DNA of 64,000 bases, from NCBI GenBank assembly GCA_000474255.1, contig BATO01000007.1:1-64000 (forward strand). Reading direction: 5' to 3'. Shown here one piece after another: positions 34,244-47,497 of the stretch. Source of the DNA: Aquipseudomonas alcaligenes MRY13-0052 (GTDB taxonomy: Bacteria; Pseudomonadota; Gammaproteobacteria; Pseudomonadales; Pseudomonadaceae). Position numbers and translations under genes: made by a program. Numbering within the stretch: position 1 is the stretch's first letter; every line of letters begins with the position of its first letter. The notes under the pieces were generated by a model, which saw nothing but the letters and a program-made list of their open reading frames with translations, was not told where the DNA came from and made no database searches.

Positions 34244-34753
34244 CACGCACCTCGTGCCTGTTCTGTAAATGGGGAAATAGGGAAGGCGGCAAGTATAGGG
34301 ACTTCCCCCCTGTGAATGAAGCCTTTTGCACAAAAAATAGCCAACCGTTCGGTGTACTCCCCTTTCGCTTGTCCACATCCTGTTCGACCGGCTTTGGCTT
34401 CCCGGGCTTCGGGGCTAATAGATAAGAAGAGAAAAAGAATTCTTATAGAGCTTGTTCATTGTTTATATGAATGGTGAGCGGCTTTTTTGTGGATAAGTGC
34501 CTCAAGACCATAAAGGCCGCTGGCTGCAGGGAATGATAAGCCTGTGCTGAACCTGGCGGTTTCCTCCGGGTAAGCCGTGCACCCCCTGTGGATGGAATAG
34601 GTACTTATACACAGGACGGTTATGCCCCCGGTTATCCTCAGGCTTATGGACGGGGTTCAGGGCTAGTTATCAACAGGGTTTATTTGCCTCTGGATAAGTC
34701 TGCGGGCATAAAAAAGCCACCCGAAGGTGGCTCGTTTCATCAGCGGAAAGCCG
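34244..34753. other. mnmG-mnmE intergenic region with a DnaA-box cluster
   Basis: Perfect DnaA boxes are TGTGGATAA at 34488-34496 and TTATACACA at 34605-34613. One-mismatch boxes are at 34369 (TTGTCCACA), 34632 (TTATCCTCA), 34667 (TTATCAACA) and 34689 (TCTGGATAA), and TGTGGATGG at 34586 has two. A purine/A-T-rich tract lies at 34417-34475. The mnmE terminator occupies 34709-34731 and the mnmG promoter must also lie here. No gene is evident. Confidence 0.7.
34709..34731 (-). terminator. Terminator of mnmE
   Basis: Stem GCCACC-CGAA-GGTGGC at 34716-34731; on the minus strand it is followed by TTTTTTATG. It begins 23 bases after the mnmE stop. Confidence 0.88.
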
Positions 34754-36121
34754 CTACTTGCCGATGCAGAAGCTGGAGAAGATACGACCCAGCAGGTCGT
34801 CCGAACTGAAGGCACCGGTTATCTCCCCCAGCGCCTGTTGAGCATGGCGCAGGTCCTCCGCCAGCAGTTCACCGGCTCCAGCCAGGGTGAGCTGCGAGCG
34901 GCCGTGTTCCAGATGGCTACTGGCCTGGCGCAGGGCTTCCAGGTGGCGCCGGCGCGCGCTGAAGCTGCTCTCGGCGGTCTGCTCGTAGCCCATGCAGGCC
35001 TTGAGGTGCTCGCGCAGCAGTTCGAGGCCCTCTCCCGAACGGGCGGAGAGATTCAGCGTGACGTGGCCATCGGCGCTGGTCTGCAGGTCGACGGTGTCGC
35101 CTGACAGGTCCGCCTTGTTGCGGATCAGGGTGACCTTGGCCGGGTCGGGACGGCTGTCGAGGAATTCGGGCCAGAGGGCGAAGGGGTCGGCGCTTTCCGC
35201 TGCCGTGGCGTCGACCACCAGGAGGACGCGGTCCGCTTCCTCGATGGCCTTGAGGGCGCGCTCCACGCCGATCTTTTCCACATGGTCATCGGTATCCCGC
35301 AGGCCAGCAGTATCCACAACGTGCAGCGGCATGCCGTCGATGTGGATATGTTCGCGCAGTACGTCCCGTGTGGTGCCCGCGATCTCGGTGACGATGGCGG
35401 CTTCACGGCCTGCCAGGGCGTTGAGCAGGCTGGATTTGCCGGCATTGGGCCGCCCGGCGATGACCACCGTCATGCCTTCACGCAGCAGCGCGCCCTGGCC
35501 GGCCTCACGCAAGACTGTGGATAAGTTTTCCCGAACCCCATCCAGCAGCCCGAGGACATGGCCATCGGCGAGGAAGTCGATTTCCTCTTCCGGGAAGTCG
35601 ATGGCGGCTTCTACATAGATGCGCAGCTGGATGAGTTTTTCCGTGAGCCCTTGTACGCGACGGGAGAATTCACCCTGCAGGGAGCGCAGGGCGTTGCGCG
35701 CGGCCTGCTCGGAGCTGGCCTCGATCAGGTCGGCGATGGCTTCCGCCTGGGCCAGGTCGAGCTTGTCGTTGAGGAAGGCACGTTCGCTGAACTCGCCCGG
35801 GCGGGCCTGGCGCGCGCCCAGCTCCAGGCAGCGGCGCAGCAGCAGGTCGAGGACCACGGGGCCGCCATGGCCTTGCAGCTCGAGCACGTCCTCGCCTGTG
35901 AATGAGTTGGGGCCGGGGAAATAAAGCGCCAGGCCTTCGTCCAGGGTGTCGCCGGCAGCATCACGGAAAGGACCGTAATGGGCATGGCGGGGTTGCAACT
36001 GGCGCCCGGCGATGGCCTGAGCAATACGCGCTGCCTGGGGGCCGGAGACCCGGACGATGCCGACGCCACCACGGCCCTGGGCGGTGGCGACGGCGGCGAT
36101 GGTTTCACGCACAGCGTTCAT
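34754..36121 (-). CDS. mnmE: tRNA modification GTPase MnmE
   Basis: A 455-residue protein. The N-terminal tetrahydrofolate-binding domain ([21 protein letters not shown]), a helical domain and an inserted G domain (P-loop [24 protein letters not shown]) precede the family C-terminus FCIGK with the catalytic Cys. It is the partner of MnmG. ATG 36121 is chosen; the open frame to 36169 lacks homology. A DnaA-box 9-mer lies at 35516-35524. Confidence 0.96.
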   Translation of the reverse strand: MNAVRETIAAVATAQGRGGVGIVRVSGPQAARIAQAIAGRQLQPRHAHYGPFRDAAGDTLDEGLALYFPGPNSFTGEDVLELQGHGGPVVLDLLLRRCLELGARQARPGEFSERAFLNDKLDLAQAEAIADLIEASSEQAARNALRSLQGEFSRRVQGLTEKLIQLRIYVEAAIDFPEEEIDFLADGHVLGLLDGVRENLSTVLREAGQGALLREGMTVVIAGRPNAGKSSLLNALAGREAAIVTEIAGTTRDVLREHIHIDGMPLHVVDTAGLRDTDDHVEKIGVERALKAIEEADRVLLVVDATAAESADPFALWPEFLDSRPDPAKVTLIRNKADLSGDTVDLQTSADGHVTLNLSARSGEGLELLREHLKACMGYEQTAESSFSARRRHLEALRQASSHLEHGRSQLTLAGAGELLAEDLRHAQQALGEITGAFSSDDLLGRIFSSFCIGK

Positions 36122-36156
36122 GGCTGGCTCCCGGAAGGTCACTGAATGGCGGATAG

Positions 36157-36184
36157 CAAGACGCCCCACTGAGGGGGCGTCTTG
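36157..36184 (-). terminator. Hairpin between yidC and mnmE
   Basis: A perfect 11-bp stem CAAGACGCCCC / GGGGCGTCTTG with a six-base loop, 24 bases after the yidC stop. There is no clear U tract on the minus strand, so it may attenuate or protect RNA rather than fully terminate. Confidence 0.55.
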
Positions 36185-36207
36185 TTCAACGGATTACAGC
36201 GTGATTA

Positions 36208-37923
36208 TCAGGCCGCTGCTTTCTTCGTCGCTGCTTCGATCTTGCGGGTAATGTACCACTGCTGGGCGATGGACAAGCAGTTGTTGACCACCCAGTAAAC
36301 CACCAGGCCGGCAGGGAACCAGAGGAAGAAGAAGGTGAAGATGATCGGCATCAGCTTCAGCACCTTGGCCTGCATGGGGTCCGGCGGCGTCGGGTTCAGC
36401 TGCTGCTGGATGAACATGGTGGCGCCCATGATGATCGGCAGGATGAAGAACGGATCCTTGATCGACAGGTCGGTGATCCAGAACATCCACGGGGCCTGGC
36501 GCATCTCGACGCTTTCCAGGAGTACCCAGTAGAGGGCGAGGAAGACCGGCATCTGCACCAGAATCGGCAGGCAGCCACCGAGCGGGTTGATCTTCTCCTT
36601 CTTGTACAGCTCCATCATCGCCTGGGACATCTTCTGGCGATCGTCACCGAACTGCTCCTTCAGCGCCTGCAGCTTCGGCGACACGGCGCGCATGCGGGCC
36701 ATGGACTTGTAGCTGGCGGCGGAGAGGGGGAAGAAGGCGAGCTTGATCAGCACGGTCAGGGCGATGATCGACCAGCCCCAGTTGCCGAGGATGCTGTGGA
36801 TATGTTGCAGCAGCCAGAAGATCGGCTGGGCGATGAACCACAGGAAGCCGTAGTCGACGGTCAGTTCCAGGCCCGGGGAGAGTTCCTTCAGGTGATCCTG
36901 GACCTTCGGACCGGCATACAGGGTGGCCGAGGTTTCCGCCTGGGCACCGGCAGGTACTGCCAGGCTGGAGCCGACGAAGCCGACGATGTAGTTGCCTTTC
37001 GGATCCTTGCGGGTCTGGATGACGTTGGTCTGGCCTTTGTCAGCGACCCAGGCGGTCACGAAGTAGTGCTGCAGCCAGGCTACCCAGCCACCGCTCACGC
37101 TTTCCTTGAACCAGGCGTCAGGATTGCCTTCGCGGCGCTTCTCGTCCTGCTTGTCGATGTCCTTGGTAGAAATCTTTTTGTAGGGCTCGCTGGGGGTCCA
37201 GACAGCGGCGCCGAGGTAGGTCGAAACGCCAGTCGCGGTGCTGGAGGACGGGTCGGCGCTGCCGTCGCGCTTGAGCTGCGCGTACATGCTGCCGTTCCAG
37301 GCCTGGGCGCTCTGGTTATCGATGCGGTAGGCGACCAGCAGGTCGTACTTGCCGCGGGTCAGGGTGAAGCGCTTGATGTAGTTGACGCCGTTTTCGCTGA
37401 AGGTCAGCTCGACCACCAGCTGGTCCTGGCCGTCTTCCAGTTTGTACTGGCGCTGAGTGGCGCTGTAGAGCGGGCGGCCGGTGGGGCGTGCATCGGGACC
37501 GTTGGTGCCGATCAGGCCGCTCTGTGCCTGGTACAGACGCTCGTTGCCGTTGTCGAACAGCTGGAAGGGGACATCCGGGCGATCCTGGCGACGGGGGTAC
37601 TTCGGCAGGGTCAACTGAACGATGTCACCGCCGTTGGGGTCGATGGCCAGGTTGAGCACGTCGGTTTCGACGCGGATCAGCTCGTTGCTCGGCGCCACCT
37701 GAGCAGCGGCGGGTGCGCTGTGCTCGGTATTGTCGGCGGTCGGGACGTCGTCATTGGCGGCTTGCTGAGTCGGAGTCGCGGAGTCAGGCAGCGTCGCGGT
37801 GTTGGCGGCGGGTGCACTGGCGGTCGGCAAGGCGGCCTGGCCGTAGTCCTGGTTCCATTGGAGAACCATCAGGTAGGACACGATTGCCAGGGCGACGATC
37901 AGGATCGAGCGTTGAATATCCAT
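36208..37923 (-). CDS. yidC: Membrane protein insertase YidC
   Basis: A 571-residue insertase of the gram-negative type. It has an N-terminal TM helix (SILIVALAIVSYLMVL), a large periplasmic beta-supersandwich domain (residues ~60-340) and the conserved five-helix core with the hydrophilic-groove Arg (NWGWSIIALTVLIKL, then SYKSMARMRAVSPK). It inserts and folds inner-membrane proteins, alone or with SecYEG; subunit c of ATP synthase is a classic client. It is separated from yidD by two bases. Confidence 0.97.
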   Translation of the reverse strand: MDIQRSILIVALAIVSYLMVLQWNQDYGQAALPTASAPAANTATLPDSATPTQQAANDDVPTADNTEHSAPAAAQVAPSNELIRVETDVLNLAIDPNGGDIVQLTLPKYPRRQDRPDVPFQLFDNGNERLYQAQSGLIGTNGPDARPTGRPLYSATQRQYKLEDGQDQLVVELTFSENGVNYIKRFTLTRGKYDLLVAYRIDNQSAQAWNGSMYAQLKRDGSADPSSSTATGVSTYLGAAVWTPSEPYKKISTKDIDKQDEKRREGNPDAWFKESVSGGWVAWLQHYFVTAWVADKGQTNVIQTRKDPKGNYIVGFVGSSLAVPAGAQAETSATLYAGPKVQDHLKELSPGLELTVDYGFLWFIAQPIFWLLQHIHSILGNWGWSIIALTVLIKLAFFPLSAASYKSMARMRAVSPKLQALKEQFGDDRQKMSQAMMELYKKEKINPLGGCLPILVQMPVFLALYWVLLESVEMRQAPWMFWITDLSIKDPFFILPIIMGATMFIQQQLNPTPPDPMQAKVLKLMPIIFTFFFLWFPAGLVVYWVVNNCLSIAQQWYITRKIEAATKKAAA

Positions 37924-37925
37924 GA

Positions 37926-38171
37926 TTACTCGGCCATCGAAGAGGATTGGGAGGTTTTTACGGGCGGAACCGGGTCGTAGCCGCCGGGATTCCAGGGATG
38001 ACAGCGGCCCAGTCGACGCGCAGTCAGCCAGCCACCGCGCAGGAGACCATGGTTTTCGATGGCCTCCAGCGCGTAGCAGGAACAGCTGGGATAGAAGCGA
38101 CAGTGACTGGCCATCAGCGGGCTGATGGCATAGCGGTAGAACTGGATCGGTACGAGGGCCAGTTTACGCAT
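37926..38171 (-). CDS. yidD: Membrane protein insertion efficiency factor YidD
   Basis: An 81-residue protein with the conserved motif [15 protein letters not shown] and an N-terminal amphipathic helix ([14 protein letters not shown]). It assists YidC-dependent insertion. It overlaps the 3' end of rnpA by eight bases and sits directly before yidC, the standard order. Confidence 0.96.
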   Translation of the reverse strand: MRKLALVPIQFYRYAISPLMASHCRFYPSCSCYALEAIENHGLLRGGWLTARRLGRCHPWNPGGYDPVPPVKTSQSSSMAE

Positions 38172-38568
38172 GGGGACTGTCGGCCACCCCTGATTCGGTC
38201 GGGGATTCAGGGCGAGGCCGGCTGCGGGCTAGACGCTTCCAGAGCTTTTCGAACTGATGCTTCAGTTCTGCGTTCTCCAGATCACCCAGGCCTTTTTTCG
38301 CCACGATCACAATGTCCCAGCCGGCCAGCAACTCGAGGTTGTGGCGGAAGGTTTCTCTGATCTGGCGTTTGAGGCGGTTGCGTTCGACTGAAAGCTTGAC
38401 GCTCTTCTTGCCGATCACCAAGCCGAGGCGGGGATGATCCAGAGCGTTGTCGCGCGCGAGCAGCAGGACGTTCTTGCCGGGAACCTTGCCGGTTGGGGAG
38501 TCGAAGACTGCCTTGAATTGCCGGGGGACCAGCAGACGCTTCTCCCGGCCGAAGCCTCGACTCACCAC
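38164..38568 (-). CDS. rnpA: Ribonuclease P protein component
   Basis: A 134-residue RnpA with the RNR motif [13 protein letters not shown] and [12 protein letters not shown]. It binds RNase P RNA and helps process tRNA 5' ends. The start is GTG 38568 (first of two adjacent GTGs), which gives the usual MVSRGF N-terminus. An upstream in-frame extension would run antisense-free through rpmH and is not expected. RBS-like GGAACAG is weak. It follows rpmH by 14 bases. Confidence 0.95.
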   Translation of the reverse strand: MVSRGFGREKRLLVPRQFKAVFDSPTGKVPGKNVLLLARDNALDHPRLGLVIGKKSVKLSVERNRLKRQIRETFRHNLELLAGWDIVIVAKKGLGDLENAELKHQFEKLWKRLARSRPRPESPTESGVADSPHA

Positions 38569-38582
38569 CTGTTCCGGGTGAA

Positions 38583-38717
38583 TCAGACAGTCAGACGCTT
38601 GCGGCCCTTGGCGCGACGACGCGACAGGACTGCACGGCCGTTCTTGGTAGCCATGCGGGCACGGAAACCGTGAACACGAGCGCGCTTGATGGTGCTGGGT
38701 TGGAAAGTGCGTTTCAT
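38583..38717 (-). CDS. rpmH: 50S ribosomal protein L34
   Basis: A 44-residue protein, MKRTFQPS at the start and [11 protein letters not shown] at the end, the universal L34 sequence. It begins at the edge of oriC and is the first gene of the rpmH-rnpA-yidD-yidC run. Confidence 0.97.
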   Translation of the reverse strand: MKRTFQPSTIKRARVHGFRARMATKNGRAVLSRRRAKGRKRLTV

Positions 38718-39241
38718 GATGCTTTACCTGGGTGATCACAACGGGCCGACGTGGCCCCCGTTTAAAGAGACCGGTGATTCTAGAGAAATGGCGCGTGCAG
38801 GTCAATTTCCAACCAACCTGTTCCGATCAAAAGAATAAGAAAGGAAGAAGTACTTAAGAAAGGCTTGTTTTGTTTATAACTCTTGGTGGCACCCAGTCCT
38901 GTGGAAAACTGCCTCTGAGCTGCGGTAGGCGAAGGCTTGACCAAAGGATAAGCCTGTCCGAAAGCGGTGCCCTGGCTGTGCGCGGTCTGGGGGCAAGCTG
39001 GGGATTAAAGTACGAGTTGCCCACAGGGCGGTTGTCCACCGTGTTCCGGGTGGGGTTGTCCAGAGGGTTATTGTGTGGTTATCCACAAACTTCCGGCGCG
39101 TTGCTCCTGGATTGGAGATATCCAATAACATCTTGATTTTCCTTGGTGAAACGCCGTTCTTCATGTGGATAACTTTGTCCACGGCAGCTACAATGACGCC
39201 TGTTTTTTCGCGTCGTACTCCTTTCCGTTTGGGGGATATCC
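38718..39241. other. oriC: Chromosomal replication origin oriC
   Basis: This is the rpmH-dnaA gap, the known oriC position in Pseudomonas. Perfect DnaA boxes are TTATCCACA at 39079-39087 and TGTGGATAA at 39164-39172. Weaker ones are TGTGGAAAA at 38900, TTGCCCACA at 39017, TTGTCCACC at 39032 and TTGTCCACG at 39175. An A/T-rich unwinding-type region runs 38801-38885. The promoters of rpmH (left) and dnaA (right) also lie here; the boxes at 39164-39183 are close enough to the dnaA start to mediate autorepression. Confidence 0.9.
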
Positions 39242-40705
39242 GTGTCAGTGGAACTTTGGCAGCAGTGCGTCGAGCTATTGCGTGACGAGCTGCCCGCCCA
39301 GCAATTCAACACCTGGATCCGCCCGCTGCAGGTCGAGGCCGAGGGAGACGAGCTCCGTGTCTACGCGCCCAACCGTTTCGTGCTGGATTGGGTCAATGAA
39401 AAGTACATGGGCCGCCTTCTCGAACTGCTCGGCGAGCGTGGCAACGGACTCGCCCCAGCCCTTTCCTTATTAATAGGCAGCAAACGCAGCATGCCGCCGC
39501 GTGTCGCGCCGCTGCCCATTACGGCTCCGCCTGTGATGACGGCCCCTCCGGTTGCACCCGTCGCTGCGCAGCGCGTGGAAACGGTGCAGGACTCCCGGGG
39601 CGGCTTCGATCCCCTCGCGTCGGTGTCGGCGCCACAGGCTGTGCGCACCGAGCGTTCGGTCCAGGTCGAAGGTGCGCTCAAACACACCAGTTACCTGAAC
39701 CGCACCTTCACCTTCGAGAACTTCGTCGAGGGCAAGTCCAACCAGCTGGCCCGCGCGGCTGCCTGGCAGGTGGCGGACAACCCCAAGCATGGCTATAACC
39801 CGCTGTTTCTCTATGGCGGTGTGGGCCTGGGTAAAACCCACCTGATGCATGCGGTGGGCAACCACCTGCTGAAGAAGAACCCCAACGCCAAGATCGTCTA
39901 CCTCCACTCCGAGCGTTTCGTGGCAGACATGGTCAAGGCGTTGCAGCTGAACGCGATCAACGAGTTCAAGCGCTTCTATCGCTCGGTGGACGCCCTGCTC
40001 ATCGACGACATCCAGTTCTTCGCGCGCAAGGAACGCTCCCAGGAAGAGTTCTTCCACACCTTCAACGCCCTTCTTGAAGGCGGCCAGCAGGTGATCCTCA
40101 CCAGCGACCGTTACCCGAAAGAGATCGAGGGCCTGGAAGAGCGCCTCAAGTCCCGCTTCGGCTGGGGCCTGACCGTTGCCGTGGAACCGCCCGAGCTGGA
40201 GACCCGTGTCGCCATTCTGATGAAGAAGGCCGAGCAGGCGAAGGTCGACCTGCCCCACGATGCCGCGTTCTTCATCGCCCAGCGCATTCGCTCCAACGTG
40301 CGTGAGCTGGAAGGCGCGCTGAAGCGGGTGATTGCCCACGCCCACTTCATGGGGCGCGATATCACCATCGAGCTTATCCGTGAGTCGCTGAAGGACCTGC
40401 TGGCCCTGCAGGACAAGCTGGTCAGCATCGATAATATTCAGCGCACCGTGGTCGAGTACTACAAGATCAAGATCTCCGACATGCTCTCCAAGCGCCGCTC
40501 GCGCTCGGTAGCGCGTCCGCGCCAGGTGGCCATGGCTCTGTCCAAGGAGCTGACCAACCACAGCCTTCCGGAGATCGGCGACGCCTTTGGCGGACGAGAC
40601 CACACCACAGTTCTGCACGCCTGTCGTAAGATTGCGGAACTCAGGGAATCCGACGCGGATATCCGCGAGGACTACAAGAACCTGCTGCGTACGCTCACCA
40701 CTTGA
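39242..40705 (+). CDS. dnaA: Chromosomal replication initiator DnaA
   Basis: A 487-residue initiator. Domain I (residues 1-~85) is followed by a Pro/Ala-rich linker, an AAA+ domain with Walker [10 protein letters not shown] and Walker [10 protein letters not shown], and domain IV with the signature [15 protein letters not shown]. It binds the boxes at oriC and opens the A/T-rich region. The start is GTG 39242 after GGGGGA; no in-frame ATG exists near it. Confidence 0.98.
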   Translation: MSVELWQQCVELLRDELPAQQFNTWIRPLQVEAEGDELRVYAPNRFVLDWVNEKYMGRLLELLGERGNGLAPALSLLIGSKRSMPPRVAPLPITAPPVMTAPPVAPVAAQRVETVQDSRGGFDPLASVSAPQAVRTERSVQVEGALKHTSYLNRTFTFENFVEGKSNQLARAAAWQVADNPKHGYNPLFLYGGVGLGKTHLMHAVGNHLLKKNPNAKIVYLHSERFVADMVKALQLNAINEFKRFYRSVDALLIDDIQFFARKERSQEEFFHTFNALLEGGQQVILTSDRYPKEIEGLEERLKSRFGWGLTVAVEPPELETRVAILMKKAEQAKVDLPHDAAFFIAQRIRSNVRELEGALKRVIAHAHFMGRDITIELIRESLKDLLALQDKLVSIDNIQRTVVEYYKIKISDMLSKRRSRSVARPRQVAMALSKELTNHSLPEIGDAFGGRDHTTVLHACRKIAELRESDADIREDYKNLLRTLTT

Positions 40706-40743
40706 TAGCTCAAGCGCAGCCCATTGAGGCAAGGGACTAGACC

Positions 40744-41847
40744 ATGCATTTCACCATTCAACGCGAAGCCCTGTTGAAACCCCTGCAACTGGTCGCCGGC
40801 GTCGTCGAGCGCCGCCAGACCTTGCCGGTTCTGTCCAACGTGCTCCTGGTCGTCGAAGGCCAGCAGCTGTCGCTGACCGGCACCGACCTCGAGGTCGAAC
40901 TGGTTGGTCGCGTGGCCCTGGAAGAGACCGCCGAGCCTGGCGAGATCACCGTTCCGGCACGCAAGCTGATGGACATCTGCAAGAGCCTGCCGAGCGATGC
41001 GCTGATCGACATCCGCGTGGATGAGCAGAAGCTGCTGATCAAGGCCGGCCGCAGCAAGTTCACCCTGTCGACGCTGCCTGCCAATGACTTCCCCACCGTC
41101 GAGGAAGGCCCGGGTTCGCTGACCTTCAGCCTGGTGCAGAGCAAGCTGCGTCGTCTCATCGAGCGCACCAGCTTCGCCATGGCCCAGCAGGATGTCCGCT
41201 ATTACCTGAACGGCATGCTGCTGGAAGTCAGCGCCAACCTGCTGCGTGCCGTCGCTACCGATGGCCACCGCCTGGCCATGTGCTCCATGGAATCCGGTAT
41301 CGAGCAGGCCGATCGTCACCAGGTGATCGTGCCGCGCAAAGGCATTCTCGAGTTGGCCCGTCTGCTCACCGAGCAGGACGGCGAAGTGAGCATTGTCCTC
41401 GGCCAGCACCACATCCGTGCCACCACCGGCGAATTCACCTTCACCTCCAAGCTGGTGGACGGCAAGTTCCCGGATTACGAGCGCGTTCTGCCCCGTGGTG
41501 GCGACAAGCTGGTGGTCGGTGATCGTCAGGCCTTGCGTGAAGCCTTCAGCCGCACCGCGATTCTTTCCAACGAGAAGTACCGTGGTATCCGTCTGCAACT
41601 GGCTGCCAGCCTGCTGAAAATCCAGGCCAACAACCCGGAGCAGGAAGAAGCCGAGGAAGAAGTGGCCGTCGAGTACAACGGCAGCAACCTGGAAATCGGT
41701 TTCAACGTCAGCTATCTGCTGGACGTGCTGGGCGTGATGACCACTGATCAAGTGCGTCTGATCCTTTCCGATTCCAACAGCAGCGCCCTGCTCCAGGAAG
41801 CGGACAACGACGACTCTGCCTACGTCGTTATGCCGATGCGCCTGTAA
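40744..41847 (+). CDS. dnaN: DNA polymerase III beta sliding clamp
   Basis: A 367-residue clamp made of three repeated domains, ending in the conserved VVMPMRL. It tethers polymerase III and other factors to DNA. It lies 38 bases after dnaA with AAGGGA before the ATG. The gene order dnaA-dnaN-recF-gyrB is intact. Confidence 0.98.
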   Translation: MHFTIQREALLKPLQLVAGVVERRQTLPVLSNVLLVVEGQQLSLTGTDLEVELVGRVALEETAEPGEITVPARKLMDICKSLPSDALIDIRVDEQKLLIKAGRSKFTLSTLPANDFPTVEEGPGSLTFSLVQSKLRRLIERTSFAMAQQDVRYYLNGMLLEVSANLLRAVATDGHRLAMCSMESGIEQADRHQVIVPRKGILELARLLTEQDGEVSIVLGQHHIRATTGEFTFTSKLVDGKFPDYERVLPRGGDKLVVGDRQALREAFSRTAILSNEKYRGIRLQLAASLLKIQANNPEQEEAEEEVAVEYNGSNLEIGFNVSYLLDVLGVMTTDQVRLILSDSNSSALLQEADNDDSAYVVMPMRL

Positions 41848-41854
41848 CCACTCG

Positions 41855-45381
<3,527 letters not shown>

Positions 45382-45451
45382 GTCGTGTTGTCGACGGGCA
45401 GGTTAATTGGCATGATTTTACGAGTTATTGTCATGACAATTTCTGTCACTA

Positions 45452-45475
45452 CCCCGGCCTAGCGCCGGGGTTTTT
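45452..45475 (+). terminator. Terminator of gyrB
   Basis: Stem CCCCGGC / GCCGGGG with a five-base loop and TTTTT, 70 bases after the stop. A 14-base palindrome ATTGTCATGACAAT precedes it (45427-45440). Confidence 0.85.
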
Positions 45476-45792
45476 CTTTGTGGATCAGGGCATTAGCGAT
45501 AGGTGTAGAACTCGCTACTGGTAGCTTTTGTAGTGAGGCTACAGAAAAACGCCGGAAATCCTTTTCTGGAGGGCCTGAATCCTGGGCGGGATATTGAGGG
45601 CTGGACGGAGCACGTCAATTTGCGTCAATTAAAACCGCATCACCCATCAGCCTAGGAAAACACCTCTGATGGGCAGCACGATGCGATACGCTTGCGGCTT
45701 CTTCAACGCTAATCGCATGCTAATCACTGGCCACTCGGCCCAGATGAGATACGTGAAGTCCTGAAGTGATTCAGACGGAGAATTCTGACCAC
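45476..45792. other. Left edge of the accessory island
   Basis: No gene is supportable. An inverted repeat CCCATCAG...CTGATGGG (45643-45650 / 45666-45673) with an inner AGG/CCT pairing could fold as an RNA hairpin. The composition becomes less GC-rich after the gyrB terminator. I found no integrase or clear direct repeat marking an attachment site. Confidence 0.5.
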
Positions 45793-46695
45793 ATGCAGCA
45801 GCAGAACATACCCATCGGCACCCTGGTAGATATGTACAAACGTGGCGAGCTACGTCTACCCGAGATTCAGCGCCACTATGTCTGGCGCGCGACGCGAGTG
45901 CGAGACCTGTTCGATTCGCTATATCGGGGTTATCCCAGTGGTTCCATCCTGATGTGGGAGACCGATGAGCCAGTTCCCACGCGTGAATTTGCTATTACTC
46001 AGGATACGAATGCCTTCGCTGGGCGAAAGCTACTGCTCGATGGTCAGCAGCGTCTTACCTCTCTGACAGCGGTACTTAATGGTGATGCGGTGCAGGTGCG
46101 GGGACGGAAGCGTCCCATCGACATCCTATTCAATCTGGAGCATCCAGAAGGCCCGCCGAGCTACGACACCGAGGTTACCAGCGATGAAGATTCACCGGTT
46201 GCCGCTGAAGATGAACTGAGCGACGACGCCGACGATGGTGACGACAGCGAGCAGGGCATTCTGGAAAAGATGAACCGCCGCACCTTCGTGGTGGCGAGCA
46301 AGAATTTGGCGTCACAGCCACAGTGGGTCTCGGTGAGCGCTGTTTTCGGTACGGCCAATGATGCAGAAATTCTGGAGAAAGTGTTCAACTACCCATTCGA
46401 TGAGCCGGTAACGGCATACCTCACCGAGACGGTGATTGTTTCTTGCTGTGGTTACGGCCTAATGCACCGGCATGTCAAAGCCGAGCTATCTGGCCGGTTT
46501 CAAGACGGTCATCGGCTAAGAACGTCGGACATTCTTGAGGCTGAGCAGCACGGGCCGTACTGGGTTTTGCGAACGCTCAGCGGGAGTTTTTACGTGATTG
46601 TCAGCTTCCACCCGGACGGTGGGTGGCAGTCACTCCAGTCGTTTCTCAAACTGCGCGAACAGGATGTTCACTTAACACCTCGACGAGTGCAGTAA
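45793..46695 (+). CDS. DUF262 N-terminal domain joined to an unrelated C-terminus
   Basis: A 300-residue product from ATG 45793 (a GTG at 45766 is also in frame). Residues ~1-200 match the start of DUF262/GmrS-type proteins: LPEIQRHYVWRATRVRDLFDSL and LLDGQQRLTSL, the ParB/sulfiredoxin-like NTPase motifs. An acidic linker is at ~125-150. DUF262 proteins usually run past 500 residues with an HNH domain. Here the match stops near FNYPFDEP, and a different ~90-residue segment (CCGYGLMHRHVKAELSGRFQDGHRLRTSDI) follows. It is probably a deletion or recombination fusion, so restriction activity is unlikely to remain. Confidence 0.7.
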   Translation: MQQQNIPIGTLVDMYKRGELRLPEIQRHYVWRATRVRDLFDSLYRGYPSGSILMWETDEPVPTREFAITQDTNAFAGRKLLLDGQQRLTSLTAVLNGDAVQVRGRKRPIDILFNLEHPEGPPSYDTEVTSDEDSPVAAEDELSDDADDGDDSEQGILEKMNRRTFVVASKNLASQPQWVSVSAVFGTANDAEILEKVFNYPFDEPVTAYLTETVIVSCCGYGLMHRHVKAELSGRFQDGHRLRTSDILEAEQHGPYWVLRTLSGSFYVIVSFHPDGGWQSLQSFLKLREQDVHLTPRRVQ

Positions 46696-46735
46696 CGATG
46701 CGATACACCCCACATGGCCAGTAAGCGAGGATCTG

Positions 46736-47392
46736 ATGCTTCATCGCCCCATCCATGACGCGGTCATGAACCAAGCTTTGCGCCGGGCAAAGGAATGTCA
46801 TCCGACGGTTGCAGAGCGGCATGCTGATGAGCTGGCGCGATACGCTCGATTAACGTCAGCGTGCGAGGCCTTGGAGTCCTTCCTAGGGTGTCGTCCTCTC
46901 GCTGATGAAGATGTGTTCGGCATGCTTGCGCAACGGCGCACGCAGATCGCAAATTTGCTCGCCCTGGCTAACTTGGAGGCTTACGAGCAGGAAGCTGAGC
47001 CCGGGCTTTACCTTGCTATCCCATTCTTCGACCGCTGCGCCGATAAGCAACCTGTTTTCCTGGTGAACCGAACCACGCGGCGAATCACTTACATCCGCCG
47101 ATCTATGTACGCATTTGCGAGCACAGACGATGGTGTCGACGAGTACCGAGCTGTGGGGAGTGCTTTTACCGACGGCATTGCTGCGGGCGCAGTGATCGAG
47201 CCAGGTGAAAAATTTCAGGTCGATAACTATTCCATGAGTTGGGACGGGGACTTTGTCAGCAACCGGCGGGTTGTGTTGCTGGTCGATGGTGAGCGCGGAG
47301 AATGGTGGACTAGCGTCTCAAAGCTTGCAGGCTATCTCTGGGATGGAAATTTGCATGGGCTGCATTTGCTCAAGATGGTTAAAAGTCTTTGA
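46736..47392 (+). CDS. Hypothetical protein
   Basis: A 218-residue soluble protein that I do not recognise. The N-terminal third is helical (residues 1-85) with few conserved-looking motifs. The second half is beta-rich (GLYLAIPFFDRCADKQPVFLVNRTTRRITYIRRS, then a WDGDFVSNRRVVLLVDG segment). ATG 46736 follows GAGGATCTG closely; a second ATG at 46766 is possible. It is 40 bases after the DUF262 fusion gene, on the same strand. Codon use is less GC-biased than in core genes. Confidence 0.7.
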   Translation: MLHRPIHDAVMNQALRRAKECHPTVAERHADELARYARLTSACEALESFLGCRPLADEDVFGMLAQRRTQIANLLALANLEAYEQEAEPGLYLAIPFFDRCADKQPVFLVNRTTRRITYIRRSMYAFASTDDGVDEYRAVGSAFTDGIAAGAVIEPGEKFQVDNYSMSWDGDFVSNRRVVLLVDGERGEWWTSVSKLAGYLWDGNLHGLHLLKMVKSL

Positions 47393-47497
47393 GCCCTCAG
47401 GGGGAAGCGCACCGGGTGCGAGTAGGCATTGGTGCGCTGCCCCCTAGTTGCTTTGCCCACGGTAGTGCCGTTTTTCCCCTGCGATGGAGACTTTCCC

